From the NCBI GenBank assembly GCA_035513175.1, contig DATKCN010000008.1, positions 1-6,681 of the forward strand: DNA of 6,681 nt. Reading direction: 5' to 3'. A program made the position numbers and the translations under genes. The stretch is from DATKCN01 sp035513175. GTDB lineage: Bacteria; Chloroflexota; Chloroflexia; Thermomicrobiales; CFX8. This document shows positions 1 to 6,681 of the stretch, in pieces. The notes under the pieces are model-generated. The model was not told the DNA's origin and did not search any database. It worked only from the letters and a program-made list of their open reading frames with translations. The stretch's first letter is position 1. Each line of letters starts with the position of its first letter.

Positions 1-21
1 TACCAGACACCCCTATTACGG

Positions 22-2295
22 TCAACGATCGCCGCGCGCGGCAGGATGCCACGGAGGAACGAAGATCAGCGTCTGCGCGCTCTCGAATCCGACGACCCAA
101 CCGATGTCGATCATGCGCTCGAAAACGTCGTCGGAACGCTCGGACACCAGGTCACAATGCGCGGAGCCGAGGCGTTCCTGCTGGCCAAGCACGACGAAGG
201 ACGGGCCGTCCCTGGAGGGAGACACACGGCCGTCGAGGATCGCATTGGCCGTCGCGACACGATCGTCGAGCCGCCGGTAAATGTCGTCGCTTTCTCCGCG
301 TCGCCACTGTCCTTCGTGACCGTGCCAGCCTACGAGTCCAGGCACGCCGCTGAACGCCGACACGCGGCTCATCGGGGCCCCGTGCAGGACGACATATGAG
401 CATCCCGGAGCTTCGACGAGCCAGTCGTCGTCGCCCGCCGTGGCGCTAACCCAACCGATCGCCGCGAGGTCGTCCGGGGCGGAGCGCGCGAGATAGACGC
501 TGCCGTCGAGCGCCCAACGCGTCTCGAAGCCATTCGTCCAGTCCCACGCTGAAAGTGGGGTGTAGGTCAGGGACAGGCCAACAGCGACCGTGACCGCGGT
601 GACGACGACGGCACGCGCGAAGCCACGCGTCACGCGCGTTCCGTAAACGAACGAAACGGCGCTTGCGACCGCGAGCAGCAACCAGGCTTGGAAGTAGAAC
701 TTGAAGACAGTGTTCATGCGGTCCATGAACGCGTCCTGGAGGAAGAGCACCTCTGGTATCAGGATGAGAAGAAAGCCGACGCCGAACAATCCGGCCAGCA
801 CCTGCGTTCCACGCTCATGCGAGCTACCGACAATCCACAACGCCAGCGACAGGGGTATGAGGATGACCAGCGCCGCTGGCGCCCAGGCGACACTTACGCC
901 GAGCAGCGACAGTCCTGCGATCAGCGTAATGTGAGGACGACGCCGGAAGGTGTCCACCGCGCGTGTATCCCGGTAGACCATTACTCCAACAAAAGCGGCG
1001 AACGCGGCAAGCCAGAGACCGTGAACGACGAACAGTTCACGTAGCCCGCTCGGCCTCCAATACACGATGCCGATTGTATTGGCGAGCATTCCGACGACCG
1101 GCAGGCTCGTCAACCAGGTCGGTAGATCGTGATTCGTCACCCCTACAGGCGCGGTGTAATGCAGCGTAAACGGCAGGACTGCGGCGATGGCGCTGGCGAA
1201 CATCACGCCAACGCTCGTCGCCAGACGACGCATGTCGGCGACGTGCGCAATCGACAGCCCGCCAATCAACAGCAGCAACCCGAGTGGGGCATCCCAGCTG
1301 TTTGAGGCGTACAGCACGCCCGCGAGAGCTCCCGCGACCGCTACGCTTTCGAGGCGAATCGGGGGGCCAGCTAGCGCGAACGAGATGGCGATCGCGAGCA
1401 TCGACGCCAGCAGTGGATAGGTGATGACGTGAGGGTGCAGATCTCCAAGAACGAAGGCGAATGCTGGGAATTCGTTGATCGTGGAACGGGTGTCGCCGAG
1501 TTCGTGCACGTTCGTGTCTACGATGATCCGGCTCGCCTGCCAGCCGACGCCGTCCCACCAACCGGCGTCGATCGTTGAGCGGGCATCAGAAAGCAGCCTC
1601 CGAGGCGTCTCGAGATTTCCGGCCAGCAGCGTGAGCGTGGTTGCCAGACCGGCGGCGACGCAGCTCGCGCGCTCGGACATGCCGAGCGCGCGGCCAATGC
1701 AGTGCGCAGCCGCGGCGACTGCACATGCCGTAGAGGCGAACAGCGTGGCCAGGGCCAGATTGAACCCAATGTTCGCGGGAACACCCGACAGCAGGTTCAA
1801 CCCGGCGAACATCTGATAGCCGAAGTAGTAGTAATTGATGGACTCTCCGAACAGCCACGGATCGGGCGCTGGAACTAACGACGAGCGCGTAATGGACGAA
1901 AGCAGTGCGATCTCCATTGGCTTTTCGGTATTGATGATGTCCGGGTTGTGCGAGCGAAACCAGGCGTACCCCAGAAACGAGGCGAGCCATAGCCCCTCGA
2001 ACGCGAGGATCGCGCGAGGCTGGAGAGGCGTGCAGGACGCCCGTCGCCACCATGCCCATGCCAGCGAGCCGGAGACGATTAGCGCGATCCAGAGTGTCGC
2101 CGACGTGAACGGCAAGCCGAACAATGACGCCGGCCACCAGACGATCGCCGTGAGCAAAACGATGCCCAACGGTCGCGCCAGTCCGTATCGGGCGCCGCCA
2201 AGCCCTGAACCAATGACCGAAACGACCGGATAGAGCGCAACGGTCACCGCCGAAAGGACAAGATACCAGCGAAACAGAGCTTCCCAGTCGCTCAC
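22..2295 (-). CDS. DUF2298 (Chlor_Arch_YYY) domain membrane protein
   Basis: A 757-residue, strongly hydrophobic integral membrane protein consisting of one DUF2298 module, within the 700-900 residues usual for the single-domain class. Its biochemical function is not established. Four N-terminal hydrophobic segments (about 5-30, 41-60, 65-83, 96-113) precede the conserved loop with NPD (117-119), TEKPME (123-128), PDPW (144-147) and INYYYFG (153-159). Then come INEFP (273-277), DLHPH (285-289), SNSWDAP (331-337) and DRMNTVFKFY (525-534). Roughly 14-16 helices are expected in all. Residues from about 585 to the end are soluble and probably extracytoplasmic, with GVPGLVGWHGH (650-660) and two cysteines (C632, C714) that could form a disulfide. 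The same motifs in the same order occur in the second half of the upstream gene, so the two are paralogs. The GTG start (2295-2293) overlaps the upstream stop as GTGA. There is no strong Shine-Dalgarno, so translation probably depends on coupling. The N-terminus fits a normal first helix. Partnership with the upstream glycosyltransferase fusion is inferred from context. Confidence 0.92.
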   Translation of the reverse strand: MSDWEALFRWYLVLSAVTVALYPVVSVIGSGLGGARYGLARPLGIVLLTAIVWWPASLFGLPFTSATLWIALIVSGSLAWAWWRRASCTPLQPRAILAFEGLWLASFLGYAWFRSHNPDIINTEKPMEIALLSSITRSSLVPAPDPWLFGESINYYYFGYQMFAGLNLLSGVPANIGFNLALATLFASTACAVAAAAHCIGRALGMSERASCVAAGLATTLTLLAGNLETPRRLLSDARSTIDAGWWDGVGWQASRIIVDTNVHELGDTRSTINEFPAFAFVLGDLHPHVITYPLLASMLAIAISFALAGPPIRLESVAVAGALAGVLYASNSWDAPLGLLLLIGGLSIAHVADMRRLATSVGVMFASAIAAVLPFTLHYTAPVGVTNHDLPTWLTSLPVVGMLANTIGIVYWRPSGLRELFVVHGLWLAAFAAFVGVMVYRDTRAVDTFRRRPHITLIAGLSLLGVSVAWAPAALVILIPLSLALWIVGSSHERGTQVLAGLFGVGFLLILIPEVLFLQDAFMDRMNTVFKFYFQAWLLLAVASAVSFVYGTRVTRGFARAVVVTAVTVAVGLSLTYTPLSAWDWTNGFETRWALDGSVYLARSAPDDLAAIGWVSATAGDDDWLVEAPGCSYVVLHGAPMSRVSAFSGVPGLVGWHGHEGQWRRGESDDIYRRLDDRVATANAILDGRVSPSRDGPSFVVLGQQERLGSAHCDLVSERSDDVFERMIDIGWVVGFESAQTLIFVPPWHPAARGDR
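2292..2295 (-). other. GTGA stop/start overlap of the two genes
   Basis: The plus strand reads TCAC here, so the coding strand reads GTGA: the GTG start of the 757-residue protein overlaps the TGA stop of the large fusion protein by four bases. The bases just upstream on the coding strand (AGAGCGGTCCAACGACG) hold at best a weak GAGCGG at a longer than ideal distance. This arrangement usually means one mRNA and ribosome re-initiation, keeping the two products in a linked ratio. Confidence 0.85.
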
Positions 2296-5200
2296 CGTCG
2301 TTGGACCGCTCTGGGAAGGGGTTCTATGCGAGGAAAGTCGTCGACGCGGTAGACGCGCGTCGCGCCCGATTCAAAGGCAACGGTGAGCCCGGCGCCAACC
2401 ATGTCCGCGAAGGCGTTGAGCCCTTCCGTGGAGGCATAAAATGTCGTGTCGTCGCCATTGTTCCAGTAGCGCTCAACATCGCCGACAATTACGTACTCGA
2501 CGCGATACCGACGGAGCATTTCAAGCTTGCTGGCTGGATTGACGTTGTTGTAGATCGCGCGGACATCTGACATGCGTTTGGAGATGCCCGGCTCATAGCG
2601 TTGCTGCCGTTGATGCCTGTCCCAGCCGAGCACAGCTGGCAGGCCGGTGGCGCTCGAAATGCGCCCGCCGTTCCCGCGATACGGCCCAATCGCTGCTTCG
2701 AGGATCACCGGAGTGCCGCGGACGTTTTCGTTCAACCACTTGATCGCCGCCAGATCACCGCTGAACTCGATCACCTCGCCCGTGTGGTTGTGTATATAGC
2801 CGCCATCCATCCACGCGTAGCCGTTGAGTGTCAGGCGCGTTGGGCTCGTCGCCATGTCCTGACTCAGCCTGACCGGTGTGCCGGCCAGTGGATAAATCAC
2901 GCCGAGGCTCAGAACGGCCAGTCCGATAATCGCGGCCGCGCGCCGCACACGGCCCCGCGATCGTTCGGCAGGCTCGGCCTTCCGTGCGCAGCGCGCTCGC
3001 TGTGCGGCCAGAATGCCGAGCGACACGCCGTTTGCCCCCGGAGCCAGTTTCGGCAACAGTCGTGATCGCGGCAGCATGCCCGCCAGGATCACGCCCGCGC
3101 CGACCCCGAACAGCGTCCACGCCTGCAAGTAGAACTTGAACACGGTGTTCATGCGCTCCCAAGGGCTGCGTTGCAGGTCATCAGCGACGTACATGACCTC
3201 GGTCGCGGTCAGAATCAGCGCCGCCATGCAGATCAGGGTCCATGGGATGAACCTCGACGGCTGCCTCCGGAGACGGTAGGCGTAGAGACCAGCCGCTACA
3301 CCAATCGCGATCGCGACCGCGCCAGCCGGCCGGTACACGACCATCGTCCCGATGGTCGCGGACGCGACAACCGCCCCGGCCCGCGGCATGAACGAGAACC
3401 GCGACGGGCTGGTGGCCGCGGCGGCGATGGCGACGACGGCGGCGCTGAGCACCAGCGCGATCACGATTTCTCGCCGCGGCACACCGCTGCCGCTGAGTGT
3501 ATCAACGGCCTGCGCGACGGAGCCGGCCAGGAGGGTGACGACGGCCAACGCCAGACCGTCCCGCACGCCGACCGAATCGGGCGCCCGCGCCAACGCATCC
3601 GACAGCGAGGCGGTGACGACGATGAGGAAGAAGATGCCCCAGACCACAAGGAACTCGCCAAGCAGCGAACCCGCCGAGGCGCGCTGCGCTCCGTCAACGA
3701 CGCTGTAAAAGCCTAGATAAAACGGCGCGAACAGGGCGAACGACGCTGCCACAGTCAGTGCGGCAAGCGACAGGCCGATGACTCCACTGCGCACGTTGCG
3801 CAACAATCCGACGTACGCAAGCGCGGCGACGGTGAGCCCGATCGCCAGCGGCGCGTCCCAGGAGTTAGTGACGCCGATTGTGCCCAGCACGAGTGCGATC
3901 GACGCCAGCGGAGCAAGCATCCAGGCGCCAGGTTCAGGACGAGCATCGAGCACGAGGTGGACGAGCAGCGTGAGTAGCAGCATGACGATCGGAAAATTGA
4001 TCACATGAGGATGAACGTCGGCCCAGAGAAACGAGAAGAATGGGAACTCGTTGATCGTATAGCTCACAACGCGCGTGCTGCGCCAGAAGTCAAAGGTGTC
4101 GGCGAACAGGGCGCGTTCTCCAACGACCTGGTGCACCGCGTCGAGATTTCCCGCGAACACGGTTGCGAACAAGACGATGGCGCCCGCGACGATAACGGAA
4201 GGAAGCGGAAGGCGGGAACGGCCCCGCCGAGCAAGCAGCCCGCCCAGCGACGCGGCCTGCACCGCCAGCAGCCCGGCGACTGAGGCCAGCGCCATCTGAA
4301 AGCCGTGGTCGACGCCAACGCCGGTGAGCTTGGTCATGGTCGCGATGACGTGCCAACCATAGTAATAGTAGTTGATCGTGCCGTCGGCAAACCACGGATC
4401 GTAGGGCGGGAAGGAGGTGGACGAAGCGACCGCTCGCAGATATGCGAGCTCGAACGGCTTTTCGCCTCCAAACCACGTCTGCCAGAAGTCCGGATAGGTC
4501 GCGCGCAGCATCAGAAAGAAGGAGAATACGGCGAGCCAGACCCCGGCGCCTGCCGCGTACATCCCTGGGGACGGCAGACGCGGCGGGTGGCTCGCCTTCC
4601 AGCGCCAGCCCCACGCGATCGCGGCCACGACGAGCACGATCGCCGCGTGGTAGATCGCGAGCGAACGCCACAGCCCAACGCTGGCGGCGAACCACGCAAT
4701 CCAGGACACTACGAGGAGTCCGAGCAGTCTGGCACTGAACGCGCCACGGTCCGGAGAGCGACGCAACAGCGAAGCGGCGACGGGAATGACGGCGAGGCCG
4801 ATGATCTCGATCGAGATCAGCCAGAATAAAACTGCGAAGAGCGCGTTGTTCACCGCCAGACGATTCCAGCCCGCGTCACGCGTCGAGTCGATTTCACCGG
4901 CTGGAACCGGCAACCGCAGCGTCGCCTCCGGAGGGTAGCGCTGGGGAATCCAGGGTTGGTCGATTCCCCACAGGAGTCTGTCGCGCACCTCGGCGGTCGT
5001 CAACTCCTCGACCTTCTGGAAGATGCGCACGTGGGGATGGTCGTAAACCGTGAAGCTCTCATCGCTGCGCGAATCGTCGTAACGGAAACCAAACAGCGAT
5101 GGACGAAGCTCCGCCTCATATACAAGCTGGAAACCAAGCTGTCCGGCCAGCAGACGGCGGTAGAATTCGTTCTGGACCGCATAGCGCCAGGGCAAGTTGT

Positions 5201-6681
5201 CTACTGAATCGATGACGCGGTTGCTCGACAGAATGACATAATCCACGGAATGCAGGGACGTCGCGAGCGTCTCAACCTTCTGCTCCGGCGGCTCATCCCC
5301 ATACATGTCGAATGTGATCTGGCTGTACGTCATTGGTGGCGCGCCCTGATAGGGGAGGGGAAGGGCGTCGTCCCAAGCTTCAACGGACACGGCGCTTCCT
5401 GGAGGAATGTGCGCGTGCATCCACTTTGAGGCGGCGATGCGCGGGTGTTCGCTGCCGTAGATGCTCACGAAGCCAATCGCCCAGATTGCCGTGATTCCTA
5501 TTACCAACGTGATCGCTCCCTGCGACACCGTCCGGTGGTATTGCCGTAGCCCATGGACAAGAAAGCCCCCGGCGACGATGGCAAACACCGGGAACAACGG
5601 GAGCCCATACCTCAGGAACTTCGCTTCCGTGAATAGAATTGTTGGCACGTACGCCAGCACCAGGGCCAGCGGCACGCTGAGCGCGATGTCGCGACCTCGA
5701 AGAGCCCGCCGGGCGGCGAAGGCGATTCCGAGCAACGCGGCCACCGTGAACGCGGGGCCGAGCGAGTATCGGGCGAGGTTCTGCAACTCGTAAACCCCAG
5801 GCGTGAGACCGACAAACTGGCGCGTGAAGGGCACATCGAAGCGGCCGCGGACGATGCGCGATTGCAGGCCAACGTCCTCGATGAATGGCGCGGGACGCGC
5901 GATGGCATACGGTTCAAACGCGGTGAAGACGGCGAGCGCGAGAGCACTGGCGAGCGCGAGGCGACGCAGATGGGCGCCTCGATCGTTCGAATGCCACAGA
6001 GTCCATCCCGCGGCTACCAGCAGCGGGAGAAGCAGCGCGGGGACGCTGGCCTTCGTCGCGAACGCGCAGCCGACAGGCAGTCCCATCAATAGCGCGCGCG
6101 GGAGCGACGGATGATCGACATAACGCACGGCGCAGTACAGCGTGGCGGTAACGAAGCAGGTGAGCCAGACGTCGACTGTGAAGAAGTGCGACAGTTGGAT
6201 GGCGAGCACGCAGAGGGCATACAAGGCCGTTGCAACGAGCGCGGCCGCGTCTCCAAACAGCCGACGAGCGAGGAGGAACACGAACAGCATGGTGAGCGCG
6301 TCGAACGTGACAGTCAGTGGCCTGCCAACCTTATAGACTAGTTGGTAGCTCTGGAAGTCGCTATCGGCAACGAGATTTACGGCCCAGCTGACGACGCTCT
6401 GGACGTAGATCGGCAATGTGCCGTACGCGAACGACAGTGGACGTCCGTCAGGTCCGTCACGGCGTGGATTCATGGGGCTGTTCGCCGGCTCGAAGATCGT
6501 CGTGAACCTGCCGGGTTCCGGGAGGTCGATGCGTTCCGACGACACGATCGCAATGAAGCGCTCGTCCGGATGCAGGTAGAGGCCTTCGTCCCAATTCGTG
6601 CCGTACAGCCGCAGGACGATGCCTGCCGCGATGATCGCGATCACGGCGACATTGATTCGGTTGAGCCGGATGTCACGAGAT
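2292..6681 (-). CDS. GT39/PMT-like glycosyltransferase fused to DUF2298 (YYY) membrane domain, 5' end probably outside window
   Basis: Large integral membrane protein, predicted to transfer a sugar from a polyprenyl-phosphate donor on the outer face of the cytoplasmic membrane; substrate and acceptor are unknown. Residues are numbered from the GTG at 6644. Residues 1-395 form a GT-C glycosyltransferase module: an N-terminal helix, then HPDERF (25-30), whose acidic pair D27/E28 sits where GT39/ArnT enzymes have their catalytic first-loop acid, then FFTVD (154-158) and about ten hydrophobic helices. Residues 396-595 are a soluble extracytoplasmic domain. Residues 600-1270 are the DUF2298 membrane domain, with EKPFE (728-732), INYYYYG (757-763), INEFP (864-868), DVHPH (876-880), TNSWDAP (926-932) and ERMNTVFKFY (1163-1172). 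Residues 1280-1440 are a second soluble domain with GLPAVLGW (1334-1341). The frame is open through 6681 with no ATG, GTG or TTG upstream of 6644. That GTG has no Shine-Dalgarno and leaves a first helix of only about 12 residues, so the true start is probably beyond the edge. The stop (TGA, 2294-2292) overlaps the next gene. The family assignment is firm; the activity is inferred. Confidence 0.9.
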   Translation of the reverse strand, partial: SRDIRLNRINVAVIAIIAAGIVLRLYGTNWDEGLYLHPDERFIAIVSSERIDLPEPGRFTTIFEPANSPMNPRRDGPDGRPLSFAYGTLPIYVQSVVSWAVNLVADSDFQSYQLVYKVGRPLTVTFDALTMLFVFLLARRLFGDAAALVATALYALCVLAIQLSHFFTVDVWLTCFVTATLYCAVRYVDHPSLPRALLMGLPVGCAFATKASVPALLLPLLVAAGWTLWHSNDRGAHLRRLALASALALAVFTAFEPYAIARPAPFIEDVGLQSRIVRGRFDVPFTRQFVGLTPGVYELQNLARYSLGPAFTVAALLGIAFAARRALRGRDIALSVPLALVLAYVPTILFTEAKFLRYGLPLFPVFAIVAGGFLVHGLRQYHRTVSQGAITLVIGITAIWAIGFVSIYGSEHPRIAASKWMHAHIPPGSAVSVEAWDDALPLPYQGAPPMTYSQITFDMYGDEPPEQKVETLATSLHSVDYVILSSNRVIDSVDNLPWRYAVQNEFYRRLLAGQLGFQLVYEAELRPSLFGFRYDDSRSDESFTVYDHPHVRIFQKVEELTTAEVRDRLLWGIDQPWIPQRYPPEATLRLPVPAGEIDSTRDAGWNRLAVNNALFAVLFWLISIEIIGLAVIPVAASLLRRSPDRGAFSARLLGLLVVSWIAWFAASVGLWRSLAIYHAAIVLVVAAIAWGWRWKASHPPRLPSPGMYAAGAGVWLAVFSFFLMLRATYPDFWQTWFGGEKPFELAYLRAVASSTSFPPYDPWFADGTINYYYYGWHVIATMTKLTGVGVDHGFQMALASVAGLLAVQAASLGGLLARRGRSRLPLPSVIVAGAIVLFATVFAGNLDAVHQVVGERALFADTFDFWRSTRVVSYTINEFPFFSFLWADVHPHVINFPIVMLLLTLLVHLVLDARPEPGAWMLAPLASIALVLGTIGVTNSWDAPLAIGLTVAALAYVGLLRNVRSGVIGLSLAALTVAASFALFAPFYLGFYSVVDGAQRASAGSLLGEFLVVWGIFFLIVVTASLSDALARAPDSVGVRDGLALAVVTLLAGSVAQAVDTLSGSGVPRREIVIALVLSAAVVAIAAAATSPSRFSFMPRAGAVVASATIGTMVVYRPAGAVAIAIGVAAGLYAYRLRRQPSRFIPWTLICMAALILTATEVMYVADDLQRSPWERMNTVFKFYLQAWTLFGVGAGVILAGMLPRSRLLPKLAPGANGVSLGILAAQRARCARKAEPAERSRGRVRRAAAIIGLAVLSLGVIYPLAGTPVRLSQDMATSPTRLTLNGYAWMDGGYIHNHTGEVIEFSGDLAAIKWLNENVRGTPVILEAAIGPYRGNGGRISSATGLPAVLGWDRHQRQQRYEPGISKRMSDVRAIYNNVNPASKLEMLRRYRVEYVIVGDVERYWNNGDDTTFYASTEGLNAFADMVGAGLTVAFESGATRVYRVDDFPRIEPLPRAVQRR
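2943..3029. repeat. Candidate inserted palindromic (REP-like) segment inside the large gene
   Basis: This stretch encodes residues 1206-1234 of the large protein, a loop rich in arginine, alanine and glutamate (for example AQRARCARKAEPAERSRGR) between two hydrophobic segments. Its DNA contains nested inverted repeats. Outer arms CTCGGC (2973-2978) and GCCGAG (3015-3020) are perfectly complementary. Inner arms GCGCAGCG (2986-2993) and CGCTGTGC (2998-3005) pair with one G-T mismatch around a four-base loop. The 757-residue paralog has no obvious counterpart of this loop after its matching RMNTVFKFY helix: only a few residues (YGTRVTRGFAR) separate the next helices. An in-frame insertion of a dispersed palindromic element would explain it; chance symmetry in GC-rich coding DNA, or an ordinary variable cytoplasmic loop, is also possible. 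Confidence 0.3.

Noticed and set aside
1..21. Possible start of a downstream gene or a terminator after the second stop
   Set aside because: Only 21 bases remain. A GTG follows an AGGGG-like run, but the spacing is too short for a ribosome site and the frame cannot be followed; no hairpin is visible.
1037..2137. Minus-strand frames of 174 and 183 codons inside the small gene that might suggest a frameshift
   Set aside because: The main frame is continuous with all family motifs in order from end to end, so there is no break to explain and these are alternate-frame artefacts.
4090..4695. A 201-codon minus-strand frame overlapping the DUF2298 part of the fusion gene
   Set aside because: It shows no domain, is arginine-rich in the way expected of a shifted frame, and coincides with the conserved EKPFE/YYYYG/INEFP region of the real protein.
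46..6341. Many open frames of 60-200 codons on the plus strand and in other minus-strand frames
   Set aside because: They lie fully inside the two large genes, have low-complexity arginine/alanine/serine-rich or charged translations with no recognisable domains, and are the expected shadows of GC-rich coding DNA.
2292..6681. The possibility that the large protein is an assembly or annotation fusion of two separate genes
   Set aside because: The frame is uninterrupted from the glycosyltransferase through the soluble domain into DUF2298, with no stop, frameshift or plausible internal start with a ribosome site noticed, and this fusion architecture fits the family.

Overview
This window is almost entirely filled by two overlapping minus-strand genes for very large, very hydrophobic membrane proteins. 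Both carry the DUF2298 / 'Chlor_Arch_YYY' domain, named for its YYYxG signature, whose biochemical function is not established. The family is best known from Chloroflexota and archaea. With the GC-rich sequence, the GTG start and the tight bacterial-style overlap, a Chloroflexota-like bacterium is the most likely source. That assignment rests on family distribution only and is not proven by the window.

Layout, in the direction of transcription (right to left): (1) 6681-2292, a gene open at the right edge of the window. It encodes at least 1450 residues: an N-terminal GT-C-type glycosyltransferase module of the GT39/PMT/ArnT kind, an extracytoplasmic domain, a complete DUF2298 membrane domain and a second extracytoplasmic domain. 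(2) 2295-22, a 757-residue protein that is a stand-alone DUF2298 module with its own C-terminal soluble domain. The stop of the first gene and the GTG start of the second share four bases (GTGA), so they are almost certainly co-transcribed and translationally coupled. Only 21 bases follow the second stop, and no terminator or further gene can be identified there. No stretch over 300 bases lacks a gene, and I see no tRNA, rRNA, CRISPR array, insertion sequence or promoter.

Read side by side, the two proteins contain three copies of one plan: a multi-helix membrane domain, then a small extracytoplasmic domain with the same order of short motifs (W-x(n)-VEA/LEA, then a V-[DE]-Y-V-I-[LV]-like strand, then a C-terminal strand near the end). 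Copy one is the recognisable glycosyltransferase; copies two and three are the DUF2298 modules. The inference is that DUF2298 is itself a divergent GT-C-like module, and that the pair forms a membrane glycosyltransferase system acting on a lipid-linked sugar for cell-surface glycan or protein glycosylation. Substrate and acceptor cannot be read from the sequence.

Two smaller points stand out. A basic, nested inverted-repeat segment (about 2943-3029) lies in a loop of the large protein and looks like an inserted palindromic repeat. The GTG start that looks available for the large gene (6644) is probably not the real one, because it cuts the first membrane helix short.
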